Shown: positions 33,333 to 41,492, numbered from the stretch's first letter. The stretch is 64,000 nt of DNA from Oscillospiraceae bacterium (GCA_900176545.1 FWXP01000003.1:1-64000); one strand, 5' to 3'. The notes: generated by a model not told the origin, from the sequence alone. Translations and numbers: made by a program.

Positions 33333-34557
33333 CGAGCTTATAAAGAATTTCGCCAATATCCGCGATTATATGAGGGAGTTCTATGTCTACGGTTTTAAGA
33401 GCCGCGAGGACTTTACTTCCAAGAGCCTTCGAAGCTACGACGATTCAAGAAGAAGGATCGAGAGCTGGCTCTCCGATCACATGTCCTTCTCTTTTACTCC
33501 TGACGGCAAGAATGTATTTATCTCTGTTGACAGCAGGAGCTGCGGCAGCAATCCTCTCTTCAAGGCATGGAAGAGCAGGAGCTTTACCGACGGAGATATC
33601 GCGCTTCATTTTATCCTCATGGATATATTATCCGAGGATAAAGAGCTTACCTTAAAGGAGATCTTAGAGGAAGCAGATACCTATAACGGCATGTTCGAGG
33701 AAGGCAGAGTATTCGATATATCCACGGTAAGAAAGAAGCTCAATGAATATGTTGATCTAGGGATCGTCATATCTCGTAAGGAAGGCAGGAATACATACTA
33801 CAAAAGAGGAAAGGAATACGAGCTTCCTGCAAGGGAAGTTTTAAGGTTCTTCTCCGAGATCTCTCCCTGCGGAGTATTAGGATCCTTTATAGAAGATAAG
33901 TATGACAGAAGCCATAAGGGGATAGAGGATACATTATCTTTCAAGCATCACTACATAACTTCTACCATAGACAGCGAGATCCTTTATACGATCCTCGATG
34001 CCATGGGCGATAAATGCGAAGTTGATATCACCTCCGTCAACCACAGAAGGCAGGAGACATTTACCGATACGATAATACCTCTTAAGCTCAAGATGAGCGC
34101 TCAAAGCGGCAGGCAGTACATCATGTGCTTCTCCATAAAGTCCGAGAAGATGGTCGCTTACAGAGTGGACTACATAGTGGATGCCGCAAAGGGCGAAGCG
34201 GTCTCCTACTATGATGAAGTAAAGTGTAAGTTCGCTTCCATGGAGGAACATATATGGGGAGTAAGTATCCCCCATGCCATGGAGCATGTCATGTTCGAGA
34301 TATGCTACGGCAAGTATGAGGAATATATCCGCGACCGTCTTATAAGGGAGAAGAGATGCGGCACAGTTACGCTGGTAAGGGAAGGTGTCCTGCGCTTTGA
34401 AGCGGACGTATACGACTCCACCGAGCTCGTTCCCTGGATACGTACGTTCATAGGAAGGATAACTGCACTTGAATTCTCCAACAAGGGTGTGGAGAGACGC
34501 TTCAGGGAAGATCTTCTGCGTATGTATGAGATGTATTCGGAGGAGGAAGCGAAATGA
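33322..34557 (+). CDS. WYL-domain regulator 1, with winged helix
   Basis: 411 residues. A winged-helix region at about 90-165 (I-S-T-V-R-K-K-L-N-E-Y-V-D-L-G-I-V-I-S-R is a recognition-helix and wing pattern) is followed by a WYL domain (about 215-300; I-P-L-K-L-K-M-S and Q-Y-I-M-C-F-S then Y-R-V-D-Y-I) and the WCX C-terminal extension (about 325-405). WYL domains bind nucleic acids or small ligands and switch DNA binding. It overlaps the next gene as ATGA, so the two should be made in equal amounts, perhaps as a heterodimer. Confidence 0.85.
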   Translation: MAFNELIKNFANIRDYMREFYVYGFKSREDFTSKSLRSYDDSRRRIESWLSDHMSFSFTPDGKNVFISVDSRSCGSNPLFKAWKSRSFTDGDIALHFILMDILSEDKELTLKEILEEADTYNGMFEEGRVFDISTVRKKLNEYVDLGIVISRKEGRNTYYKRGKEYELPAREVLRFFSEISPCGVLGSFIEDKYDRSHKGIEDTLSFKHHYITSTIDSEILYTILDAMGDKCEVDITSVNHRRQETFTDTIIPLKLKMSAQSGRQYIMCFSIKSEKMVAYRVDYIVDAAKGEAVSYYDEVKCKFASMEEHIWGVSIPHAMEHVMFEICYGKYEEYIRDRLIREKRCGTVTLVREGVLRFEADVYDSTELVPWIRTFIGRITALEFSNKGVERRFREDLLRMYEMYSEEEAK

Positions 34558-35462
34558 TATTCTCCGAAGTATACGGCGCATACTATAACATTATGGCGGA
34601 TATATTAAAGATAGCCGTCAGGAGACCTCCTTCTCAGGAAGAGATAAATGCCATAATAAGTGAGAAAGGGTTTGCAGAGACTAACCTCTTCTTCAACGCT
34701 GACCTTTATGAGAACAGATATAAGCTCATGACAGGGGACGGCAGGACGCCTGTTAAGAAGGCTCCCACCATGCCTCTTACTACTGCGCAGAAAAGGTGGC
34801 TCAAGGCAATAAGCTTAGATCCCAGGTTCTCACTCTTCGATATAACAATAGAAGGCATAGAGGATGTAAAGCCGCTCTTTACTCCCGATATGGCAGAAGT
34901 CTTCGATAAGTATGCTGACGGTGACCCTTACGAGGATGATTTCTATAGGGAGCATTTCGCCATGGTGCTCACGGCTCTTCGTGAAGAGAAGTCGATAGAT
35001 CTTCATATGGTCTCCGGAAAGGGCAAGAAGCGTCACCATGTCCTTACTCCCATGCGCCTTGAATATTCCGAGAAGGACGATAAGTTCAGGGTGATAGGAC
35101 AGGAAGGAAGAAATGTCCTTACCGTAAATATCGCCCGTATCCTTGAAGCAAGTCTAGTCCCCCAAGAGGTACGAATAGATAAGGAACCTTATCTTGATAA
35201 GCAGGAAGTGACCCTTATGCTCTACGACACCAGGAAGGCATTAGACAGGGTGCTTCTTCACTTCGCGCACTTCGAGAAAGAGGCGGTGCACCTGGGAGGT
35301 AAGAGATATAAGATAACCCTCAGGTATTTTCCTGACGACGAGACGGAGATACTTATAAGGCTCATGTCTTTCGGGTCTCTTATCAGGGTAGTATCTCCCG
35401 AACCTCTTAAAGCTGAACTTAAGAAGAGAGTAGACAGGCAGCACGATCTGCTGTCCCTCTGA
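34554..35462 (+). CDS. WYL-domain regulator 2
   Basis: 302 residues. There is no obvious DNA-binding helix-turn-helix at the start. Residues about 130-215 form a WYL domain (H-H-V-L-T-P-M-R-L-E-Y and D-K-F-R-V-I-G), followed by a WCX-like part (about 225-300). It is translationally coupled to regulator 1 and lies directly before the structured RNA. It may lend only a sensing domain to a heterodimer, or bind the RNA. Confidence 0.85.
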   Translation: MIFSEVYGAYYNIMADILKIAVRRPPSQEEINAIISEKGFAETNLFFNADLYENRYKLMTGDGRTPVKKAPTMPLTTAQKRWLKAISLDPRFSLFDITIEGIEDVKPLFTPDMAEVFDKYADGDPYEDDFYREHFAMVLTALREEKSIDLHMVSGKGKKRHHVLTPMRLEYSEKDDKFRVIGQEGRNVLTVNIARILEASLVPQEVRIDKEPYLDKQEVTLMLYDTRKALDRVLLHFAHFEKEAVHLGGKRYKITLRYFPDDETEILIRLMSFGSLIRVVSPEPLKAELKKRVDRQHDLLSL

Positions 35463-35507
35463 TGCTGTTCGCAACTTTTTTTCCGTGATTACATTTCTAT
35501 CCGAAGT

Positions 35508-35513
35508 TATCAT
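35508..35513 (+). promoter_or_regulatory. -10-like box before the structured RNA
   Basis: TATCAT (35508-35513), the same hexamer as in the rho promoter. A start about 7 bases later falls at 35520, the first bases of the closing stem. At the right distance upstream only GTGATT (35485-35490) matches a -35 box, three of six bases. A weak -35 fits a promoter that needs an activator. No -24/-12 sigma54 element is visible. Confidence 0.4.
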
Positions 35514-35517
35514 CTGC

Positions 35518-35890
35518 TTGTAAGTTGATCTTGAGCTTGCGGTTCGGTAAATCCGCTGCGGTACACGAGGGTCTCCCTTAGAGGTATTCCGGTCAACATA
35601 CATGGACACGCTATTTGGCTCAAAACCGAAAAAGCAAGTTGGTTCGAATCCAATCGTCAAATTTGGAAAACATTTGAACAACAAAGCCGGATCGTCCACG
35701 CCAAAGAAGAAGCCCGAAGAAGGGACATGTCTCTTCAAAGGCAGAAACGGAGGCAGTACCTTGAGAAGCCAAGCCCCGCGACGGATACCGCGGAAGGACC
35801 TTACAGGCCAAAGCAGGCACTTCGCCTGTAAGAGAGCATCGCTTAAGACGCGGGCCGCATCCCACGGGTACGGGTGGTCTAACTTAACAA
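35518..35890 (+). ncRNA. Closed structured RNA of about 373 nt with a tRNA-like T-arm
   Basis: The ends pair: 35518-35530 with 35876-35890, 13 pairs, two single-base bulges and one G-U. Inside, TTGAGC (35531-35536) can stack on this stem by pairing with GCTCAA (35618-35623). Hairpins: GCGG/CCGC (35539-35556); AGGG/CCCT (35568-35578); GTAT/ATAC with a ten-base loop holding GG (35584-35601). The T-arm is GTTGG, TTCGAAT loop, CCAAT (35638-35654). Then TCAAAT/ATTTGA (35657-35677); GAAGA and G with C and TCTTC (35716-35736); CCGCG/CGCGG (35776-35793); CTTACAGGC/GCCTGTAAG (35800-35832). The first D-type loop can pair with CCGGA at 35687-35691. There is no credible protein. It lies between the WYL pair and slipin-rtcB. 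Confidence 0.75.
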
Positions 35891-35918
35891 ACTAACGTGA
35901 TGAACGGAGGAAAAAGAA

Positions 35919-37019
35919 ATGAAAAAGGTAGTATTAACAGAAAAGCAGATCGGACTTATGTTCAAGAACGGTAAGTTCGTAAAGATAGCAGGAGCAGGTA
36001 AGTACCTGATCTCTTCTTCGACGATCGTTGAGGTAAGGGATATCAAGGAGGAACTCGTATCTGTAAGATGCGATATCGATACACTCCTCTCCAAGGAAGG
36101 CGTCGAAGATATGGTAGATGTAGTCGATGTTAAGAGCAACGAGATCTGCCTGAGATTCGTGAACGATATCTTCGTTGAAGCAGTAAACGAAGGCAGACAT
36201 GCTTTCTTCAAGGCCTGTGGCGAGAATACGTTCATGATCTTTGAAAAGACATATAAGGTAGCGGAGGACTTCCCTAAGTATCTCTTCTCGAAGTTGCCCT
36301 CTGATATGTATAAGAGGTTTTCGGTAGCTCCCGACTTGAAGGGCGTCTTGTACGTCAACGGCGTCGTGGAGAAGGTACTTGATCCCGGTGAATACTACTT
36401 CTGGGATACGGAAGATGTCATCACTATGAATGTCTGCGACATGAGGATCATCCCCATGGATATTCAGGGTCAGGAGATCCTTACTGCGGACAAGGTGGAG
36501 GTCAGGGTGAACCTCGTTATCGACTACAGGGTAGAAGATCCCGTAAAGGTATATTCGACTGTGGCTAACGTGAATACATATCTGCACCGCACGGCGCAGC
36601 TTGCCATCAGGGAGATCGTCGGTAAGCAGAAGCTCGACGAGATCTTAGAGAACAAGGACGAGATAACGAACTATGTATATTCGCAGATGAAGGAGAAGTG
36701 CCATGAGGCAGCGATCGAACTTATCGATGCGGGTGTAAAGGATATAATCCTTCCCGGCTCCGTAAGGGAGATCATGAACACCGTCCTTATCGCTGAGAAG
36801 AAAGCTCAGGCCAACGTCATCACGAGAAGGGAGGAAGTGGCTTCGACGAGGTCGCTCCTCAACACGGCAAAGCTCATGGAGGAGAATCCTACTCTATATA
36901 AGCTCAAGGAACTCGAATACGTAGAGAGGATCTGCGAGAACGTAGGCAATATCAATATCGGCGGTACGGGAGATATCCTGGAATCGCTCACGAAGATCAT
37001 CGGAAGAGAAGCTTCCTGA
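35919..37019 (+). CDS. Slipin-like SPFH/band 7 protein without membrane helix
   Basis: 366 residues. The SPFH domain spans about 130-300. Its core strand is V-E-V-R-V-N-L-V-I-D-Y-R-V-E-D-P, and T-A-Q-L-A-I-R-E-I-V-G leads to D-E-I-L-E-N-K-D-E-I, as in slipins. A helical tail (I-A-E-K-K-A-Q-A-N-V-I-T-R-R-E-E-V-A-S) follows. The first 110 residues form an extra beta-rich domain, and the usual N-terminal membrane hairpin is missing, so the protein should be soluble or peripheral. SPFH proteins form large rings. The CGGAGG site lies just after the RNA's closing stem, and rtcB follows 23 bases later, so the three are probably one transcript. Confidence 0.88.
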   Translation: MKKVVLTEKQIGLMFKNGKFVKIAGAGKYLISSSTIVEVRDIKEELVSVRCDIDTLLSKEGVEDMVDVVDVKSNEICLRFVNDIFVEAVNEGRHAFFKACGENTFMIFEKTYKVAEDFPKYLFSKLPSDMYKRFSVAPDLKGVLYVNGVVEKVLDPGEYYFWDTEDVITMNVCDMRIIPMDIQGQEILTADKVEVRVNLVIDYRVEDPVKVYSTVANVNTYLHRTAQLAIREIVGKQKLDEILENKDEITNYVYSQMKEKCHEAAIELIDAGVKDIILPGSVREIMNTVLIAEKKAQANVITRREEVASTRSLLNTAKLMEENPTLYKLKELEYVERICENVGNINIGGTGDILESLTKIIGREAS

Positions 37020-37042
37020 TGAATATATAAAGGAGTATCAAT

Positions 37043-38251
37043 ATGTTAAAGATCGAAGGAAGATATAACACAGCGATCTGCTACGCGAAGATCATCGAGG
37101 ATGAAGCTATCGAGCAGATCAGGACCATGATGGATACGGAGTTCTCCGAGGGCTCCAAGGTAAGGATCATGCCTGACGTACATACAGGTGCAGGCTGCAC
37201 TATCGGAACCACCATGACCATCAAGGATAAGGTGGTGCCTAACGTGGTAGGCGTAGATATCGGATGCGGTATGTACACTACAAAGCTCAAAGAAAAGGAG
37301 ATCGACATGGAAGCCCTGGATAAGGTCTGCCATGAGATCCCTTCCGGCAAGAACGTATGGGATGGCAGGAAGGAGAGATTCGATATCACGGATCTTACAT
37401 GCTTCAGGAGCCTTAGGGAGACAAGATGGATCGCCAGATCCCTCGGTACTCTCGGTGGAGGCAACCACTTCATCGAGATGGATAAGGGCGAGGACGGTTC
37501 TCTCTACCTCGTGATCCATTCCGGTTCCCGTAACCTCGGCAAGCAGGTAGCCGAATACCATCAGAAGATGGCAGTCGACCTCATGAAGGGTAAGGAGGAA
37601 TACTTTACTAAGAGAGAAGAGATCATCAGGACTTATAAGGAGGAAGGAAGAAGATCCGAGATCCAGGGTGCATTGGATGCACTTGCCGCTGAATATAACG
37701 CCGAAGAACTCAAGGTACCCGAAGCTCTCTGCTGGCTTCACGGTAAGTTCCTCGATGACTACATCCACGATGTTAAGATCTGCCAGGCTTACGCTAAGCG
37801 TAACCGTGAGCTCATGACCGAGATCATCCTTGAGAAGATGGGCCTTACTGCGGTAGAGCAGTTCCATACAGTCCATAACTACATCGATACCGATGAGATG
37901 ATCTTAAGGAAGGGTGCCATCGCAGCCCATAAGGGTGAGAAGGTGCTTATCCCCATCAACATGAGGGACGGATCCGTACTTGCCTACGGTAAGGGCAATC
38001 CCGAATGGAACATGTCAGCGCCTCACGGTGCCGGAAGAGTCATGTCCAGAACAAGAGCCAAGGCGACTCTCCTTCTCGATGACTTCAAGAAGTCCATGGA
38101 AGGCGTATATACCACTTCCGTATGTGAAGCGACCATCGACGAATCCCCCATGGCTTATAAGTCCATTGAGGACATCATCGATGTTATCGAGGAGTCTGTC
38201 GATGTGATCGAAGTGATCAAGCCCGTATATAACTTTAAGGCTACTTCTTAA
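37043..38251 (+). CDS. rtcB: RNA-splicing ligase RtcB
   Basis: 402 residues. It joins RNA ends with 2',3'-cyclic phosphate or 3'-phosphate to 5'-OH using GTP and manganese. All key sites are present: D-V-H-T-G-A-G, the metal Cys in V-D-I-G-C-G-M (C75), G-G-G-N-H-F-I-E, the H-S-G-S-R loop, and the guanylylated His in P-H-G-A-G-R (H328), followed by S-R-T-R-A-K. The start follows AAAGGAG. There is no rtcA cyclase beside it. It overlaps the convergent CobW-type gene by 11 bases at the stop. Confidence 0.96.
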   Translation: MLKIEGRYNTAICYAKIIEDEAIEQIRTMMDTEFSEGSKVRIMPDVHTGAGCTIGTTMTIKDKVVPNVVGVDIGCGMYTTKLKEKEIDMEALDKVCHEIPSGKNVWDGRKERFDITDLTCFRSLRETRWIARSLGTLGGGNHFIEMDKGEDGSLYLVIHSGSRNLGKQVAEYHQKMAVDLMKGKEEYFTKREEIIRTYKEEGRRSEIQGALDALAAEYNAEELKVPEALCWLHGKFLDDYIHDVKICQAYAKRNRELMTEIILEKMGLTAVEQFHTVHNYIDTDEMILRKGAIAAHKGEKVLIPINMRDGSVLAYGKGNPEWNMSAPHGAGRVMSRTRAKATLLLDDFKKSMEGVYTTSVCEATIDESPMAYKSIEDIIDVIEESVDVIEVIKPVYNFKATS

Positions 38252-39209
38252 GAAGAACAGGGGAAGATATAGGAAGCCCCTGAGATGTGATGTTGTTCTT
38301 TCTTCGAAGTCCCGTATGCACGAATAAGGAATCTATCTTTGTTCTGTCTATGGTATTTCCTATGAAGACGCACTGTGTCTCGGGGGCTTCTTCCTGTACT
38401 CCGGTTATGGAATAAAGTCCGTCGGCAGCATCGAACCTGAGCCATGTGTCACCGCACTTTACGATCCCTTTGATGCGTGCGATATCTCCCAGCTGACCTC
38501 TGACAGCCATATCCAGCATTTGGATCAGTACCGAAGGAGAAGTCATCTCCACTCTCTTTAGTGTGTACATATCAAGATCGGAGAACATATCCTCGGGATC
38601 TTCTACTATATTATCCGCACTCTCTCCTGTAAGGAGAGTCTTGAACCATTCGGGGTCCGCACGGTGGTAATCGGTATCCAGGATCTTTGCATCGGGATTT
38701 ATCTTCTGTACTTCTTCCTTTATCTTTGCGATATAGTCGCGGTCTTCGTTTTCTATCTTGGAGAAGACTATATAAGAGGCGTTTTTTATCTGGTTCTCAC
38801 AGATGCTGCCGTATTCAGCCATATTGGAATAGTATGTTCTGGGTGCAAGTATAACAACGGGCTTAAGAAGAGATATCTTCTCCCACTCTACCTTCTTGAT
38901 GTTCATAAGGATGTTGCCGAGCTTTCCTACACCGGTAGGTTCTACTACAAGGTATTCGGGGTCGAGGGAAGCGGAGATGCTTATAAGGGAATTGGCGAAA
39001 GTATCCTTCTGGGAACAGCATACGCAGCCTTCCATGAATTCCATCACTTCTACGGAGGAAGAAGAGCCGCTCAATTCTTTGGAATCAAGATCCGTCTGTC
39101 CGTATTCGTTCTCGAGGATGACCGGTCTTATCCCGGACTTCCTGATCATCTCTTTTATGAATGTTGTCTTGCCGGCTCCGAGAAATCCGGATATAACTAA
39201 GATCTTCAT
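38241..39209 (-). CDS. CobW/COG0523-type G3E GTPase
   Basis: 322 residues. Walker A G-F-L-G-A-G-K-T-T (about 8-16), the metal motif G-C-V-C-C (about 61-65), and V-V-E-P-T-G define the G3E metallochaperone GTPases. The C-terminal CobW_C part is at about 220-310. Such proteins deliver Zn, Co or other metals to client enzymes; the client is not known. It might serve the zinc alcohol dehydrogenase upstream or the metal-dependent RtcB, both guesses. Confidence 0.88.
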   Translation of the reverse strand: MKILVISGFLGAGKTTFIKEMIRKSGIRPVILENEYGQTDLDSKELSGSSSSVEVMEFMEGCVCCSQKDTFANSLISISASLDPEYLVVEPTGVGKLGNILMNIKKVEWEKISLLKPVVILAPRTYYSNMAEYGSICENQIKNASYIVFSKIENEDRDYIAKIKEEVQKINPDAKILDTDYHRADPEWFKTLLTGESADNIVEDPEDMFSDLDMYTLKRVEMTSPSVLIQMLDMAVRGQLGDIARIKGIVKCGDTWLRFDAADGLYSITGVQEEAPETQCVFIGNTIDRTKIDSLFVHTGLRRKNNITSQGLPISSPVLLKK

Positions 39210-39245
39210 GTAATCTCCTAAAGCTTCGTGTTCATTATGCCATAA

Positions 39246-39280
39246 AAACGGGCTGTCACTTAAGAAAGTGGCAGCCCGTG
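39246..39280 (-). terminator. Terminator of the alcohol dehydrogenase
   Basis: ACGGGCTG and CACTT pair with AAGTG and CAGCCCGT around a short loop, with one mismatch. On the minus strand TTTTTATG follows. A second dyad, GACTGATC/GATCAGTC (39292-39315), covers the stop codon. Confidence 0.88.
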
Positions 39281-39309
39281 AACAGACCCTCGACTGATCC
39301 TACTACTGA

Positions 39310-40371
39310 TCAGTCTGCGAATTTGACTACAGGCTTGATGAGATCCGCGGGCTTATCCTTCATGAGCTGAAGAGCCTCAGGGAGCTTATCCCATCCTTCG
39401 AATACGTGAGTGGAAAGAGGGCTGACGTCAAGTCTTCCGGAAGCTACGAGAGCACCGAGCTTTTCCATCCTCAAGCGACCGCCGGGCATAAGGCCGCCGT
39501 TGATCTGCTTGTGACCCATACCTACACCCCACTCAACTCTGGGGATATCGATAACGTCACCGCTTCCGAGGTAGTTTACGTTACCGATCTTTCCGCCGGG
39601 CTTAAGGCACTTAACAACGGAAGAGAACGTATCTACTGAACCGCCGGCGATGATAGCCTTATCAACACCCTTAACGTCTGTAAGAGCAAGTACCTGCTCC
39701 TCGATAGTACCGTTCTTGTAGGAGATAAAATCTGTAGCACCGTAACCCTTAGCTGCCTCTACGCAGTTGGGACGAGTACCTACGGCGATGATCCTGGAAG
39801 CACCTCTTAAGTTAGCGCCTGCTACGGACATAAGACCAACAGGGCCGATACCTACAACGAGAACCGTATCACCGAACTGAACATCAGCAAGCTCGACACC
39901 GTGGAATCCTGTAGGGACCATATCGGAGAGCATGCATGCGTCTACTACGTTGATGTTTGAAGGAAGATGTGCAAGGTTTCCGTCTGCATCGTTTACGTGG
40001 AAGAATTCGGAGAATACACCATCCTTGAAGTTTGAGAACTTCCATCCTGCGAGCATTCCGCCGGAGTGCATGGAGTATCCTGCCTGTGCCTCGAGGGAAT
40101 TCCAGTCAGGTGTGATAGCGGGTACGAGTACCCTGTCACCGGGCTTGAAGTCCTTTACCATAGATCCGACTTCTACGACCTCGCCGCATCCTTCGTGACC
40201 TAAGATCATGTTGTGTCTCTCGCCGACTGCACCTTCCCATACCGTGTGAACATCGGATGTGCAGATAGCGACTGCGAGGGGCTTAACGATGGCGTCCATA
40301 GGACCGCATGCGGGAACGTCCTTCTCGACCCAGCCTACTTCGCCGATCTTGAGCATTGCAAAACCTTTCAT
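39310..40371 (-). CDS. adh: NADP-dependent secondary alcohol dehydrogenase
   Basis: 353 residues, very close to the Clostridium beijerinckii and Thermoanaerobacter secondary alcohol dehydrogenases. It interconverts 2-propanol or 2-butanol and the ketones with NADP(H). Catalytic zinc ligands are visible: Cys in A-I-C-T-S-D (about 37), His in G-H-E-G (about 59) and Asp in L-S-D-M-V-P-T (about 150). The nucleotide site reads G-I-G-P-V-G, and V-G-T-R-P-N sets NADP preference. C-terminal M-K-D-K-P-A-D-L-I-K is family-typical. AGGAGG lies before the start. A LysR gene diverges upstream. Confidence 0.95.
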   Translation of the reverse strand: MKGFAMLKIGEVGWVEKDVPACGPMDAIVKPLAVAICTSDVHTVWEGAVGERHNMILGHEGCGEVVEVGSMVKDFKPGDRVLVPAITPDWNSLEAQAGYSMHSGGMLAGWKFSNFKDGVFSEFFHVNDADGNLAHLPSNINVVDACMLSDMVPTGFHGVELADVQFGDTVLVVGIGPVGLMSVAGANLRGASRIIAVGTRPNCVEAAKGYGATDFISYKNGTIEEQVLALTDVKGVDKAIIAGGSVDTFSSVVKCLKPGGKIGNVNYLGSGDVIDIPRVEWGVGMGHKQINGGLMPGGRLRMEKLGALVASGRLDVSPLSTHVFEGWDKLPEALQLMKDKPADLIKPVVKFAD

Positions 40372-40494
40372 TGAAAGAATCCTCCTGGAGTGTTATTACT
40401 GCCTTTGATTATAGGAAACCAGACGTATTTGTATAATCGATATTTTTATAATAATATAGATGCATTCTATATATAGGGGTCGCGCGTATTTATT

Positions 40495-41379
40495 ATGAAT
40501 CTTCAGCATATCGAGTACTTTGTCGAACTTTCTCACACACATAATTACGTCATATCAGCAGAGCATCTGCATATCACTCAGCCGAGTCTTACATATGCCA
40601 TCTCCCAGCTGGAGCAGGAGCTCGGTGTCAAGCTCTTCGAGAAGAGGGGACGTAATAACGTGCTCACCCAATACGGCAAGATATTCCTCTTCTATGCCGA
40701 AGCGACTCTTCGTACACTCGATACGGGAATACACGCGGTCAAGGACAGGGCGCAGGGTGCAGTTACCATAAGGCTCGGATTCTTCAGTTACCTCGGTAAT
40801 TCCTATATCCCGAAACTGATAAAGAGTTTCCGCGAGGAGCATCCGGACGACACGATAAACTTTACCTTCGAGACAGGAAATACCCGTATGCTCCTGGAAG
40901 GCCTTGAGGACGGTCGATTCGACTTTATATTCTGCTCTCCGACCCATAAGAACGAGTTCGCGAGTACGGTCGTATCCAAGCAGGGCCTTGTAATGGCACT
41001 GCCGAAGGGACATGAACTTGCAGGGAAGAAGCGAATCACGGCCAAGCAGGCGAGCAGATACCCGTTTATAAGCTATACGGTCGGAACATATACTCGTAAA
41101 GCCATGAACGGATGGTTCGAGGATGCCGGGGTAACTCCCGATATCAGGTTCGAGGCTCTTGAGACTCCGGTAGTGGAGGGATTCATCTCGTCAGGATTCG
41201 GTATAGGACTGATGCCGAGAGATGAGGTGCTGGACAGTATGGAGATCGATCTGATCCCGGAGACATCACCCAGGCTTGAACGGGATATTAAGATGCTCTG
41301 GAATGACCATATAAGCAGACCTCAGCTGCACGATGATTTCCGAAGATATGTGGAGAGAAATAGTAAAGGTAACCACTAA
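40495..41379 (+). CDS. LysR-family transcriptional regulator
   Basis: 294 residues: N-terminal winged helix (1-60; I-T-Q-P-S-L-T-Y-A-I-S-Q-L-E-Q-E-L-G-V) and a substrate-binding LysR domain (about 90-290; V-T-I-R-L-G-F). It is divergent from the secondary alcohol dehydrogenase with 123 bases between, so it probably controls that gene and itself. A plus-strand palindromic AT region lies at 40440-40480. Confidence 0.93.
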   Translation: MNLQHIEYFVELSHTHNYVISAEHLHITQPSLTYAISQLEQELGVKLFEKRGRNNVLTQYGKIFLFYAEATLRTLDTGIHAVKDRAQGAVTIRLGFFSYLGNSYIPKLIKSFREEHPDDTINFTFETGNTRMLLEGLEDGRFDFIFCSPTHKNEFASTVVSKQGLVMALPKGHELAGKKRITAKQASRYPFISYTVGTYTRKAMNGWFEDAGVTPDIRFEALETPVVEGFISSGFGIGLMPRDEVLDSMEIDLIPETSPRLERDIKMLWNDHISRPQLHDDFRRYVERNSKGNH

Positions 41380-41492
41380 GCTGATTCTTGATATGCAATA
41401 ACAAAATATCGAATAACGATAAAAAAGTATTGCAATTCAGAAAGCGGCGTAGTATCATGAAGCCATCCGAAGAGAGGACGGTAACATGAACG

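Noticed and set aside
35612-35661. Ordinary tRNA-Leu(CAA)
   Set aside because: An anticodon-like arm (loop CTCAAAA) and T-arm can be drawn, but there is no seven-pair acceptor stem, the D-arm is too far away, and the Leu long variable arm is missing.
35619-35865. Minus-strand open frame with D-D-W-I-R-T-N
   Set aside because: This peptide is a common artefact of translating the T-arm motif on the opposite strand.
35602-35895. 97-codon open frame inside the structured RNA
   Set aside because: No ribosome site near its ATG, unusual codons (CGA, CGG, CCA) compared with its neighbours, a very basic composition without a core, and full overlap with strong pairing. Likely a chance frame.
35463-35918. 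Group I or group II intron, tmRNA or RNase P RNA
   Set aside because: I found no group I core (P7/R) or domain V motif, no tag-peptide frame with tRNA-like ends at the termini, and no RNase P core signature.
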